DNA of 64,000 bases, from contig NC_037270.1 of assembly GCF_000002425.4 (NCBI RefSeq), positions 14,092,307-14,156,306 on the forward strand, read 5' to 3'. Below are positions 9,545 through 21,640 of this stretch, in pieces. The notes below the pieces were generated by a model. That model was not told the DNA's origin and ran no database searches. It saw only the letters and a list, made by a program, of their open reading frames with translations. Position numbers and translations under genes: made by a program. Numbering within the stretch: the stretch's first letter is position 1; each line of letters starts with the position of its first letter. The stretch comes from Physcomitrium patens. Its lineage: Eukaryota > Streptophyta > Bryopsida > Funariales > Funariaceae.

Positions 9545-10222
9545 GAGGCATTAATGGACGGAACTAGAATGAGTCATGCTATTGATACAAGAATATATAA
9601 AGATGAAGAAGAGGTTGATATTGGTTACAAGCAATCAAAAAATGAAAAGAATGGGTATAATCAACGAGTACGTTTTGAAGATTATAGTGATAAGGAAATA
9701 GAAACTTTAAGCCATTACACTCGAAAGCATTGGACAAGGGCAAGTACGGAGATATTGGTGAAAGTAGGAGATATAGAAGAACCAATTGTTGCTTTAGTTG
9801 ACTATGATTCTGAAACAAATCTTATGTCTAAAGATCTTTATAAGAAGCAAAAATGGCCAATTGATATGGAACATGGATGGGCAATACGAGGAGCTAATAA
9901 TACATGGGGCAAATTATATAGAGCTTTTTTAGATGTCAAAATTCGGATTGGGGATGTTGTGATGGAACAACATTTCTTTGTTGAAGATACAACGTCTTAT
10001 CCGTTGATTTTAGGACAACCTTATATTACGGCAACATGGATGGAAACAAAAGTACTTGAAGATGGTTCTGCTTATGCAAAGGTACGTAGCAAAGATGGGA
10101 GGAAAGTTGTACAATTTCTAACAGTACGTCCTAAGTATGAACGGAATCGAGATAGGTTGAGGGAGAAACCATTGCCAAAGATTGTTGAAAGATTTAAGGA
10201 TTTTGGGGAGGTACCACTGTAA
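9545..10222 (+). pseudogene. Element Y aspartic protease region
   Basis: Continuation of gag-protease after the gap. ILVKVGDIEEPIVALVDYDSE holds the presumed catalytic Asp in a diverged setting (VDYDSE where most retropepsins have D-S/T-G). LILGQPYI is the second conserved block. The frame is open to the TAA at 10220-10222. A2 ends its gag-protease frame at the same codon (39087-39089), so this appears to be the natural end of the first reading frame. RT follows in the -1 frame. Confidence 0.8.
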
Positions 10223-10480
10223 AGCAAGATTATGGAGGTACAAAAGAGGAGATACTCTCACGAGATGAAGGTGCCTTTGATGTGAGTTTTATTGGTATTT
10301 TGGAGAATGGAGATATTATGTATAAAAAAATTGATGATTTTAAAAGAAAAGAAAAAAAAAAGATTATATGATATTGAAGGAGAATTACGCAAGTTAGGTA
10401 TGCAGCAAGAAGATGAAAGTGATTTGGATATTGAAGGTGAAGAAGACGAACTGGACAAAGACGTAGAGAATATATTATAA
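10223..10480 (+). pseudogene. Element Y: fused remnant of RT N-terminus and integrase tail
   Basis: In the -1 frame the sequence reads through SFIGILENGDIMYKK as in A2 at 39150/48789. After a poly(A) frameshift near 10350 it continues RLYDIEGELRKLGM and then jumps straight to QQEDESDLDIEGEEDE, the acidic integrase tail. Compared with A2 about 3.2 kb is missing between the points equivalent to 48892 and 52108. It ends in TAA at 10478-10480. The deletion removes all of RT, RNase H and the integrase core, so Y could only have moved with helper enzymes, if the deletion predates its insertion. Confidence 0.82.
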
Positions 10481-11559
10481 ATCACACAACAATTGGGTAA
10501 ATTGGTGCATACCTGAGGATGCACAAGTTCAGTGGGGGTGGATGTCGTGTTGTAACACGAGTATACCGTGAAAATATAAAGAAAGGGGACTTTTATTAAT
10601 GTTCAGTTACTTCGATTATTTGGAGCAACCACCAATTCTAGTGCAAATACTGAGAGGCTAGGGTCTGTCACCCCGTTACAATCAGCCGGGGCATAATGAA
10701 ATACTCCGTTTGATTCCAATAACTGAAGTCAGCAGGAAGAGAAAGGACCAATTCAACGACGAGTGAGCCTGGTTTGAAGAGCCAATTGGATCCAATTTCA
10801 AGAAATCCAATCCGGGTCCTCTTACTCAATATGAGACCTCAATTGGTCGGGCAACCTAATGCGGTCCAATTACGGGAATATCCAGGTCTTACTACGGGCC
10901 TCTTAGCCAATATGAGACCTGAAATGGTCGGGCGACTCAATGTGGTCCCGATTATGGGGCTCCGATTTCTTTTCAGGCTGTTTCGTCCTTTGTGCTGTTT
11001 CGGAGACGTCCTTTCGATAAAAGGATCTCTTAAAGGTAAAAATGGAGGAGAAAGCTCTGATGGTGGGAGCCAATTCTGGATCCTCTTAAAGGTAAAAATG
11101 GAGGAGAAAGCTCTGACGGCGGAGCCAATTCCGGATCCGAGACGGAAGATTGAAGAAATTTAGAGGCTAGGATTTGAAAGAGGGGAGAATTAGGGTTAAA
11201 AGAGAGGATAGGTTAAGAAATCGAAGGGGAGAGAACAAGGTTTTGAGAAGGGTCGGAGAGTGAGCTTCATGCTTTGGGAAGGGAAAAAAAAATAGAGAAT
11301 TGGGTTTTTTTCTTCATAGGGTTTTGGGAAGACTGAGGCAATCGTTGTTGAAGTCAGTATTGTACTAGTGAATCGAGATTTTAATGAAGTGGGTGTGATT
11401 ACTCTTGACTGTTTTTGTGAAATTGAGTTACGTCTATGATGAAGAATTAAAAGAGTGTCTATAGGATTGAGTATACGGAGTGAATGAAATTTATTGGGTT
11501 AATCTAATGAGACAGTCAGTGGATACAAGATCGAGAATATGAAGCGGTATCGGGGATTA

Positions 11560-11564
11560 GCAGA
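11560..11564 (+). repeat. Target-site duplication, left (gcaga)
   Basis: gcaga precedes the solo LTR. Uninterrupted A LTRs read tagcagattggg here (about 7545). Confidence 0.88.
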
Positions 11565-11803
11565 TGTCACGGACACAAAATACAGACTTGAAATCTAACA
11601 AGAAGTTCAAGAAGAAGTGGCTGAACTAGATTAAACAGATGAGTACAAGAACAACACCAGAAAGGTGAGCTAGAACTCCAAGAGATGTGTTGTCGAGACT
11701 GAAGAACTCTTCAGCCTCGATCCCTATATATACTCCTACTTAGGAAGCTTCTCGAGCTACTTCTATTAACTAGGAAGCTTCTAGAAGGTTCCAGAGGCTT
11801 TCT

Positions 11804-11826
11804 TTCTAGAAGGTTCTAGAAACTTC
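11804..11826 (-). promoter_or_regulatory. Perfect five-unit heat-shock element in solo LTR
   Basis: TTC-ta-GAA-gg-TTC-ta-GAA-ac-TTC, no mismatch to alternating nTTCn/nGAAn at 5-bp spacing. It lies about 50 bp upstream, in LTR orientation, of the inverted TATA motif at about 11745-11752. Confidence 0.7.
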
Positions 11827-11928
11827 TCGAGCTACTTCTATTAACTAGGAAGCTTCTAGAAAGTTCCAGGAGATTCTTTTCTAGAAGCTTCTAAAAACTT
11901 CTCTTCTAGAAGGTTCCAGAGACTTCCT

Positions 11929-11951
11929 TTCTAGAAGCTTCTAGAAACTTC
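11929..11951 (-). promoter_or_regulatory. Second perfect five-unit heat-shock element in solo LTR
   Basis: TTC-ta-GAA-gc-TTC-ta-GAA-ac-TTC. Several three-unit and imperfect sites surround it within 11770-12045. Confidence 0.7.
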
Positions 11952-12059
11952 TCTCTAAAAGATTCTAGAGGCTTCTCTTCTAGAAGGTTCCAGAGGCTTG
12001 TTTTCTAGAAGACTCTAGAAACTTCTCTCTAGAAAGTTCTAAAGAATATGTTCCTAACA

Positions 12060-12064
12060 GCAGA
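12060..12064 (+). repeat. Target-site duplication, right (gcaga)
   Basis: Second copy of gcaga directly after the solo LTR. The A LTR then resumes with ttggattgttcgg. Confidence 0.88.
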
Positions 12065-12294
12065 TTGGATTGTTCGGGGTTCTCTGTAACGTCTAGAGAC
12101 CTACCGATTGGAGCAAAAAAGGACTTCAACGAGCAGTCGAAGGACATCCATATAGATTTACAATATATTCTTGCAGTTATTTATATTCTAATAGTCAAAA
12201 ACCGATAGACTGCTTGAATATTAGTGAATCTCCATACCACCTTCTACAGATGACGCCCGACGTGTTCTCGAGCAAAAAAGCACGTAATACGATA

Positions 12295-13606
12295 CCGGAG
12301 GATGCACAAGTTTAGAGGGGGTGGATGTCGTGTTGTAACACGTCTATATGATGAAAATATAAATGAAGAAGATTTATTAATATTTAATCACCTTGGATGT
12401 TAGAAGCGGTAGACAATTCGAGTGCAAATATTGAGAAGCTAGGTTCAGTCACCCCGTTACAGTCAGTTGGGACATACTGAAATGCTTTGTTCGATTCCAA
12501 TATTGGGAGTCAGCAGAAAGAGAAAGGACCAATTCAAGGACGGGTGAGCCTGGTTCGAAGAGCCAATTGGATCCAATTTCAGAAGACCTCTAATTCAAGT
12601 CTCATTACGGACTTCTTACCCAGTATGAGACTTGACTTGGTCGGGCATTCCAATGTGGTCCAATTATGGGGCTTCGATTCCGTTTCAGGCTGTTCCATTC
12701 TTTGTACCATTCCGGGGACGTCCTTTCTGTAAAAAGATCTCTTAAAAGCAAAAATGGGAGGATCGGCTGTTCCAATTCGGGGAGTCCAAGGTGGAAGAAT
12801 AGGATCTTCTCAGGATTAAAGGAGAGGATAGGTTAAGAAATGAGGGGGGAAAAAATTAGGGTTGAGGGAAGACTGAGGCAATCGTTGCTGAAAGTCAGTG
12901 TTGTATTAGTGAACTGGATTTTTTTCGTAAGAGAGGAAAGGCTGGTATTCTTGATTGTTGATGAAATAGGGGATACTTCTGTGGTTGAAATTCAGAATTG
13001 TCTAGAAGGTTGAGTATGCTGAGTGCATAAGTGGTTGTCTTAATCTGACTATATGGGTAGAGGATATCTGCCAACAGTTTAAAGAGGTATTGGGAGTTGG
13101 CAAATTGGGGGATTGTTTAGGATTTCTATGATAACTGAGGACCTACCGATAGAGATAAGAGGAATATTAGCGAGCGGCCAAGGGACATCAGTGCAGATTG
13201 GAGCATAGCCTCACAATCTGTAAGCGGGGTTGAATTGGAACTTCTTGAGCATTCGAAAGGGCTTGCTAAGATACTAGCGATAGATGTTTCACAACAAGTC
13301 GAAAGGACAGATTGAGGATCACAGCTTACCAAAGTTCACTGTCTAGGATTAAGGTAATTAACGATAAAGATAAAATAAAAAACATAAAATAAATAAAATA
13401 AAATAATAATAACAAAAGAGATTGAAGTTATATAGGGTCTCTAGGCGTTTTATATTAGAATTAAGCTTTTACATTGCAATCTGATATAGATTGTATTTGG
13501 ATAGTCAAGAATACGATAGACTGCTTGAGTACTAGCGAAATACCATACTACCTCTTACAACCTGATGCCCGGCGTGTTCTCAAGCAAGATAGTACGTAAT
13601 ACGACA
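12295..13606 (+). mobile_element. Element Z: 3' end of an A-type element
   Basis: Begins in the internal 3' region (ccggaggatgcacaag), continues through polypurine tract tagagggggtgga (12313-12325) and an LTR (12326-13606, 1281 bp, A type 2) ending aatacgaca. Type 2 LTRs differ from type 1 after the start (cgtctatatgatg instead of gagtataccgtg) and have an AT-rich region near 13365-13420. The rest of Z lies left of the window. The flank acatg (13607-13611) is its expected target duplication. Confidence 0.83.
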
Positions 13607-16600
13607 ACATGCTTCTCCTTCTAGCACGTATAAGCATCCTTCAAAATAACGTAGGTTGTTTTTGAAGTCAAACTTAGAAGTATTACAAGACTTAGAAGAA
13701 GTATTCTTGATATTATGAACAAGAAGATGAAAAGACATACTTATTTGAATTTGTTTGAAAAAAGTTAAATCAATAATCAATATTGATTTCACTGCTAACA
13801 GATGAAATTATTCTAGCTTCAATAAGTTTGTCCTTTGTTGATCAAAAGCTGCATCTTCTTCTTTAGGTACAAGATAAGAATGTCTGAAAAGGGCATCGAA
13901 TAAACTTTGTTATTTTCCTTCCTGATAAGTAATATTGAATTCAAATCTTGACAAAGACATGCTCCAACAAGTCTGGTGATGATTCAAAACATAAGCTGAT
14001 ATAAAATACTTAAGGTTCTTGTGATCTGTATACATGGTGACTAGATTGGAAGCATCTTTTAGATAATGATACTATTCTTAGAAAGAATCTATAATTATAA
14101 GAAGTTTTTTGTTGTGGATTTCATAGTTAATCTTGATTGTTAAAAATTTCCTAGAATGAAAAGCTATCAGGTGAAGTTTATCATCTATTTCTATTTGTGA
14201 TAATACGACATTCAAAACAAAGTCTGATGCATCTATTTTTATAAAGAATGCCTCAAAAAAGTGAATGCAATACAAGATTGGTACAGAAACAAAGGTTGTC
14301 TTTAAAGCTTCAAATGCTGCTTCCGCTTCTTCATTCTATTGAAATTTGTCTATACAAGTCAAATATGTAAGTGGAGCTACAGCTCAAGCGAAGTCCTTGA
14401 TAAAGATCTAATACTAATTGACAAATCCCAAAAAATATTGGACATCTTAAACCATTTTTGAGATCTTTCAATCCATAATAATTTGAACTTTCTTAGAATC
14501 CATCATAAGTCCATTTTTTGAAATGATGTAATCTAAAAAGTCAACTTGAATAGTATGAAATACATACTTTTCTATCTTGGCATAGAGTTGCATATTTCTT
14601 AATTTTTATAATATATGACAAACATAAAGTTTATGTTCTTCTATGTTGTTAGAATAGATCAAGATGTCGTCTAGATAATAGACAATAAAATCGTTCAAAA
14701 ATTCTCAAAAAACATCATTTATAAGATGTTGAAAAGTTGCTAGTATATTTGTAAGTCCAAATGGCATGACATTATAGTCAAAATATCCATACCTGGTTCA
14801 AAATGAAGTCTTCCATTCATCTCCTTCTTTGATGCATACGAGATTGTATGCTCCTTATAGATCTATTTTTTTTTATAGATCTTAGCTTGATCCAACTGAT
14901 CAAGAAGTCCAGATATTAAAGGTAGTGGATACTTGTTCTTGATGATCTTGTTGAGTCCTCGATAATCAACACACATTTACAATGATCCATCTTTTTTCTT
15001 CACAAATAGAATTGAGGCTCCTGTTGGAGATTTAGAATGGCATATGAAGTTCTGGCTAGATTCTCTTCAATATATTTTTTGAATTTAGTCAATTTATTTT
15101 TTGATAAATTATAAATTGGTCCAAATGGCTATTGTATTCTTTCTTGAAGGCTAATTGAGTAGTTATAGGGACGATATTCTGAAAGAGTATCTACATTTTT
15201 TTTTTCAAATATACTTGGAAAATCTTGATATTAGCTTGGAATACCACTAGAAGTCTTTACACCATTAGAAGTATTTTTGGTATAAATGACAAAAGGTGAT
15301 CTTTCTTTTGTAGTATGCAAAAAAGCTTTTGCACTTACAAACATAGGTTTAATTGTATTAGACTTATATTTTTCTACTTGATTAATTACAGTCTTAGTTA
15401 TACTTTTAGAAAAGTTAAGAATATGAGAAATCCAATCTACTTGAGGGTTGTATTTTTCTAACTATAATAAATCTAAAATCATTAGATTAAAAAGAGATCT
15501 AATAATATTAAATATTACAAAGCTATTATAACTATTAGTTATTACTTCTATATGAAGGATTTTGTGAATAACATTTTTAGATAACAACAAGCAACCATCT
15601 ATGACTTCTATGTGAGCAAATTTAGTTTTCGTTACTAAAGATATGTTACGTCTATTAGCAAATTCTTCATCTAGGAAACATGCTGAGACTCTTGAATCTA
15701 ATAAGGCAAAGGCTTTATAATGTATAGGTCATAAAATAATGTTTAATGAAAAATAATGAGAGGATTCTGAGAAGAGAATAAGATCTTTATTAGGTATTAT
15801 ATAAGGTTCCAATTGCATCGTCTCTATTATAACTGGACAAACTCGTTTTTTGATAGATTGTCTTCTTTGATATTCATACTCTTCATTTTACAATTGCGTT
15901 GTTTCTTTGGAGAATGTTGAGTAATATGCTTAGATTCTCCACAATATAAGTACAATCCTTCCTAATGGCAATGAATCTTTTCTTTCTTAATAAGAGATTT
16001 GAAACGTACTACATCAATTTGCATATCCTCAACTTTTGAATTTATGTATTGAGGAGGTGTTGGTGTTGCCATTGAATTATAATAATATTGAGGCTTACTT
16101 GTCCGACTTTCACATTGAAATTTAAAAAATTGATTGTCACACTTTATAGCAAAGTTAATTGTTTGACTCAACGTTTGAGAATCAGATAAGTAGAGCATCA
16201 ATTTCTTTACGTCATATTGTAATCCATAGAAAAATTGGCTAATAAGTGCAACACCATTTAATTTAATATCAGTTACAAATTAATAAAATTTTAAAGTATA
16301 TAATATTATAAATTGATTGTCTTGTCATAAAATATGGATCTTGTTGGTTGCAACACGAGTTGTATCATCTTTTGTATACATAGATCAAAATTCTATTAAA
16401 AAAAGCCTCCAAATTATCCAATATTAGATCTCGTCATTCAAAAAAAGATGAAAACCATGATAATGTTGAACTTGAAAGAAATGTATCAATGAATCTAACT
16501 TATGATCTTGAAGTTGGATAACTTTGGAATTGAAGTTCAATCACAAGTTGTACTTGATTGATAAATCTTCAAAACTTGGATCTTATGCCATCAAACTTCT

Positions 16601-16832
16601 CAAATAAAAAAACTTTTAATTCTTTAATACCGAAAGGATGTTCCACTATAGGAGAAGGGATATGATTGGGTGCAGATATTAAAGCAACTCTAATCATATC
16701 TATATCTTCACTTCATGCCATTCTTATTACTCCTTATGGTGGAAAACTAAGTTGATGCATTGCAAGCATTAATTCTCTCAATTGTTCTTGCATTTGTACC
16801 ATCGTACTATTCATTTTAATAAGCTCTGCCAT
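13607..16832 (-). pseudogene. CHR3: decayed chromovirus gag-pol, minus strand
   Basis: Read on the minus strand from gag ATG at 16832: gag (about 16832-15840; starts MAELIKMNS-like; repeats of GMRM.. replaced by stops), protease (about 15730-15300), RT (about 15170-14360), RNase H (about 14350-13820; KIDASDFVLNVVLSQ at 14230, INYEIHNKKLLIIIDSF), and the start of the integrase region (RYFEGCLYVLEG at about 13625). There it is cut by element Z. Integrase, chromodomain and 3' LTR should lie left of the window. Many stops and a strong shift to A/T are seen compared with CHR1, consistent with an older insertion. Confidence 0.78.
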
Positions 16833-17034
16833 AATAATACTTAGAAAATAAATATCTAATATTGCTCAAGACAAGCAAAAGAGGAGACTTAAGAACAAAG
16901 AAGATACTAAGAACAATATTAGTTTAAAAGAAGATAATCCACAACTTCTAATACACTTATGTCTTATCAAGAAAAAGAGATAATATACTTTTAATAAAGA
17001 AAAGAAAAAGCTCTAATATTGTAAATATACTCTT

Positions 17035-17525
17035 GTCAATCTATCAAAGATATGAATTGAAAGAAGATACATAAATCTGAAAAACTTGTATTAAAAGAAA
17101 AATGACAATATAACAATAAAGTAGTATGTATATTAAAAAAAAAAAAAAATGGAATAGCTATTGCCAAAATACAAGGAAATTAGAGACTCTTAAATCTAAA
17201 TTAGAAGTAAAGAATGAGTTGACAAGAGTAAAGAAGGCTTCACTCTTACCTCTATATATACTATCTAACTAGGAACAATGTAACAATGTTCTATAGGACC
17301 TCTAATATGTGTTGACTTTACAAGTCACATGCCTTAGCTTTTAAGGCAAGTTTTCTATGTGTGTGCCACATATTTAGCTTATTCTTCAAGCTATCAACAT
17401 GTATGGTACATGGCCAACTTGTTGACTACGTTTTTAATCTAAAAAGTTAATTAAAGACACCTATAAAGTCAAAGCAACGTCTATAAAGCTTCTAAGAAGT
17501 TTCTATAGAAGATATTATGAAATTA
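17035..17525 (-). repeat. CHR3 5' LTR (approximate)
   Basis: Sequence after gag, from tgtcaatcta at about 17034 to the point where CHR4 RT begins (about 17525). A central part (ggcttcactcttacctctatatatact, about 17225-17275) resembles 27540-27595, so the family has another LTR copy. A TATA-like tatata lies at about 17264 in this part. The right boundary and target duplication are not resolved. Confidence 0.5.
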
Positions 17526-17529
17526 ACCT

Positions 17530-19800
17530 ATTTTTATGTACTATCATCTAAATCATATAGGTAATTATTAATTTACATGTATATGTCCATGATAGTTGGT
17601 ATATTCATGAGTCTAAAAGGCATAACATTGTATTGAGAATATTTATATCTAATTTCAAAAGTAATCTTCCATTCATCTCTTTTTTTGATATAGATTAGAT
17701 TGTATATTTCTTATAGATCTATTTTTGTATAGATCTTTGCTTGATTGAGTTAGTCAAAAATTCTTGAAATTAAAAGCATGAGATATCTTTTCTTCATGGT
17801 GATTTTATTTAATCCTCAATAGTCTATGCACATCTATATAAATCCATCTTTTTTCTTCACAAATAAGATAAGAACTCATGGTAGAGATTTTGAATAATAT
17901 ATGAAGTTTTTAGCCAAATTCTTATTAATATACTCCTTTAATGCAACCAATTTAATTTACAATTAGTTGTAGATCAATCTAAATGGTGGTTGAGCTCCTT
18001 CTTGCAAATCAATAAAACAATCATATGATTGATGTTGTGAAAGAATATCTATATTTTTCTTTTAAAAACATCTTAAAATCTTGAGACTAGTTAGGAATAC
18101 TACTTGGTATCTTTTTACCATAAAAAATAAGCGTGGCATATATATCAAAAGATGACTCTTCTTTTATTGCATCTATGAAAGCTCTTATACCTATTAGTAA
18201 GAATTTGAATATACTAAGCTTATCTATTTTTATTTCACTATCAAGATTTTGAATTAAACTACAAGAAAAGTTAAATTTACAAGAAATCCAATCTATGTCA
18301 AGATTATATTTTTTTAATCACAATAATCTTAAAATAATTAGATTGGAGGAAGAACTCCTCACATTAAATATTACTACACTGTTATAATCTTTAATTATTA
18401 CATGTAAAAGAATAATTTTATGAGTATCGTCTGTAGAAGACAAAAAATGACCATCTATGACTATACATGTATGAGTTTAGTTTTCTTGATTAAAGATATT
18501 TTTTGTTTCTTGAAAAAATCATCATTTATTAAACAAGTTGAGGCTCTTAAATATAATAATGTAAAGACTTTTTGATTTTTACATCTTGAATATAATTTTT
18601 TTATAAAATAAGGTGAAGGTTTTTAAGAAGAAAATATGACCTTTATTAGATATTATACATAATTCCAGCCACATAATTCCTATTATTGGTGAAAAAACTT
18701 ATTTTTTGACACATTGTCTTCTTTAGCAATCGTACTTCTCATTTTGTAATTATATTATTTTTTTGGACATGTTGAAAAATATATTAACTTCTCCACAATA
18801 TAAGTACAAATCTTTTTGACAATGTCAAGTCTTTTCTTGCTTAGTGAAGTATTTTAAATGTATTGTATCAATTTGTATTGATTCTGGCTTTGATAAATAA
18901 GTTTCTAATGGCTTTGTCATTCAAATCCATATCACAAATAAAGTTTTGAAATTTAGCAGTATATATGGTAGTTGATTGTGATCTTTGTTATAAAGATAAG
19001 AACTTGGTCTTTGTTATTTTTTCTCAATTACTATCTCCAAATGTAGCCATAAATAATTTTAGGAATGAATTCAAATTATAAAGGAATTATGAAACTTTAT
19101 CTATTAACAGTGTAAACCAAGAGAAAGCACTTCTAGATAGAAGTGCACTTATAAATCCAACTTGAGTAAATCCATCAGAGTATTGGAAGAAACAAAATCT
19201 TAAATAGAACTTGACTTGTTGTAAAAATCTTCAAAATTTTGATTTCATTCTATCAAACTTATTAGGCATAATAATTTGTGTCTCCATCATACTAGTAGAA
19301 GCAAAACTTCCTGGATTTAGTTGAAAGATTGATATGTTTTCTTCCTTCAATTATACAACTTCTGGTCATAGATTTTGAACTTCTTCTATAGGCATAAGAT
19401 TAGTGTTTTCTTAGTTGGCATTGATGATGCATGAAATTTCCACTCTAAGAGTATTGACATTTTTGTGAAGATCTACAATAGTTGCAAATCTATTCTTACT
19501 TCCACTAAGTAAAAACATCCATGATTTTTCTTCCATTTCAAATAATTTATCAAATCTATAAGTCAAATTAAAGAAAGGTAATTTGTAACCTCTAATATCA
19601 AATGAATATTCTACAAGGAAATACTCTACTCTTTTTAAAGAAAAAAAAATGGATGTTAGAAAATTAAAAAATTTGTTTAAAGTGGGTGATGTGCAATTTT
19701 CAAAACATAACAATAGAAGTGGGATAAAACATTCACTTCTAAAAGAAGACAAGAACAATAAGTTAGCACTCTTGTCAAACTGTCAAGGACATGAACTTTG
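17530..19800 (-). pseudogene. CHR4: older chromovirus remnant, RT to gag, minus strand
   Basis: On the minus strand, from about 19760 leftwards: gag (with stops), zinc-knuckle region about 18800, protease about 18600-18300, RT about 18030-17540. RT matches CHR3 15150-14690, including the YLDD region near 17545 and the MPFG-like block near 17610. The remnant stops abruptly at the CHR3 5' LTR, so CHR3 probably inserted in its RT. Very AT-rich, with no frame longer than about 115 codons (19411-19758). Confidence 0.65.
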
Positions 19801-21640
19801 ACAAACTAAAATGTATGTATACTCCCATATTACTTGAAAAGACTAATAACTTTGTAATTAGTAGTTAATTATCCTATCTTTAATCATTGAATCATCTTAA
19901 ATACTTGAGCAACTAGTATTTTTTAAGATCACATGTAGTTTAATTTGTTGTTTGCATTCATACTGATTTATGATATGTGATTTTTTATGTGTAAGTTTTA
20001 TAGTAGACTATATAAGAACTATAGTATGATAATAACTTTAATTTGAATAAAAAAATGGCCAATATGCTACATACCAATAGAAACTTATCACATATCATAT
20101 TGATCAATTTTTTGGTGCCAATATAGAATTTTAGACAATGAGTTTTTAGATGGCTACTTAATACACTCTAAAAAAAAAAGAAAAAAAACAATAGCAAAGA
20201 TGGTGAAGCATAGCAAAAGTGAGGAGTTTATTTTTATTATTATTATCATCTTTTGAATTTTTTTGCAAGAGATCTTATAATGATGACAGATGATGGATAG
20301 TTTGATTAATGAAATTTTGATAAAAAAAAAGATATGCTCAAGTTTCTATAATTTTTAATATACTTATTCTTTAATTCCTTTAAAATATAAATATTGATAT
20401 ATCAGTTTTAATTTCAATAAGTTTCATAGTATTTGCATGCTTTATTAAAGATTGTGATCATTATTGTTTGAAATATCTATTATATTTAAATTTTGTAGGA
20501 CTTTGATACAAGTTTTTGTAATAGGCTACAAAATAAAAAGTAAGATTGTTTGATGAGGAAGATGATGCTAAACCTACTAAAGCTTTAAAAAAGGTTTCTA
20601 AGTTTGAAAAAAATATAAAAATAAAGAATCTTTTTTCAAAGATATGTCATTTTTTTAATACATTTTCTTCAATTGAAAAAAAAACATATAAAAATTTGAT
20701 TGCTCTAATAGCATAATATCTTTTAAAAAGAGAGATATAAATGTGTGTGTGTATGTGTAAGCGCAATTACATATGAGCTTCTTTGTGAATCTGAAGGCTA
20801 GAATTGTTAAATGTTGTGTATTTAATGATGTTGGACATGTCTCCAAACTTGGTTGCTGAAGTTCTAATTTTACTTAGATTAAAGGTGGTTATAGAAAGAT
20901 TATCGAATTTTCATGCGGACTAGAGAGGATCAGCAAAAAGTAATCCCAAGGACCACACAGAATTGTTAGGTTTGTAGATATGAAGTCACTCATAGGTAGT
21001 TTTTATTCTTTCAAAGTGCTATTTATGGTTTTTGGATTTTATTGTTTTTGTTAAAGGTTTTTTCATCTTTAATTGTTTTATTTCATGTACTTTTTTATTA
21101 TTTATTTATTTTTAATTAAAGTTTTATGTATTCTTTGTCTACTTTTTTGAAACCATGATATTGTTGTTGAACTAACAATACTTTATTTGTTTTTCAAGTA
21201 TTGCTTTATTAGTTGCATTTAAGTAATCCAATAATATTTTAGGAATATAAAAAATGATTACATTGGTTTAGTAGTCAATAGAAGCCAAATAGTTGAATTT
21301 CAAGAAGTTGATAATTGATTTGGTCTCAATTCTAACTTTATCTTGCATTGCAATTACCAATTCATTTAATATTATGCATTATATTCCAGCAATAGTCATG
21401 TTCTAATTACATTTTTCTTACCACAATACAAGCAAATACATTATAATAAGTATTGAGCTTTTGTCCTTGATTGTATATTTTATTTTCTATTTTTTTGATA
21501 TTTAATCTTTGAATTTTGTAGTAGGATTTTTTTGTATTATAATAAAGTCAAAGAGGTTGTGTAGATTGAAAATTAACTTTTTTGCTTTTTGTAGATTGAA
21601 TTCTTTGTAGTAAGTATTCAGTTTCTATTACTTCAAAAGA
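19801..21640. other. AT-rich stretch without recognisable gene
   Basis: No coding region, RNA gene or intact repeat seen. An old LTR of CHR4 may start at about 19775 (tgtcaaggacatgaac resembles the CHR3 LTR start) but fades within 30 bp. Confidence 0.6.

Larger units (their letters stand above)
11565..12059 (-). repeat. CHR solo LTR (495 bp)
   Basis: The outer 170 bp are the reverse complement of the CHR1 LTR end. Ends are TG..CA (tgtcacgg / cctaaca), flanked by perfect 5-bp repeats gcaga. No internal sequence remains, so LTR-LTR recombination removed the body. The U3 part (11760-12050) is a minisatellite of tctagaaggttccag-like units forming heat-shock elements. Confidence 0.9.
6747..12294 (+). 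mobile_element. Element Y: A-type Ty3/gypsy, pol deleted
   Basis: Order: partial 5' LTR (its first ~130 bp lie left of the window beyond X), primer site, gag-protease, a short remnant joining the RT N-terminus to the integrase tail, polypurine tract, 3' LTR. RT, RNase H and integrase are missing by one internal deletion at about 10401. A CHR solo LTR interrupts the 3' LTR. Y ends at 12294, where the 3' end of another A element (Z) begins with ccggaggatg. Y is therefore inserted in Z, with ccgga (12295-12299) expected as target duplication. Confidence 0.85.
10543..12294 (+). repeat. Element Y 3' LTR, interrupted by a CHR solo LTR
   Basis: Preceded by polypurine tract agtgggggtgga. It starts tgtcgtgtt and ends aatacgata (CA changed to TA). 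Without the 500-bp insertion it is about 1252 bp. It carries two ~70-bp CCAAT repeats where the 5' LTR has one. Confidence 0.85.

Noticed and set aside
17005..17030. agctctaatatt near CHR3 gag, resembling an initiator-Met tRNA primer site in inverse
   Set aside because: About 20 bases from the LTR and a poor match to tRNA-iMet; a similar motif at CHR2 (54860) is 35 bases away. Not good enough to call a primer site.
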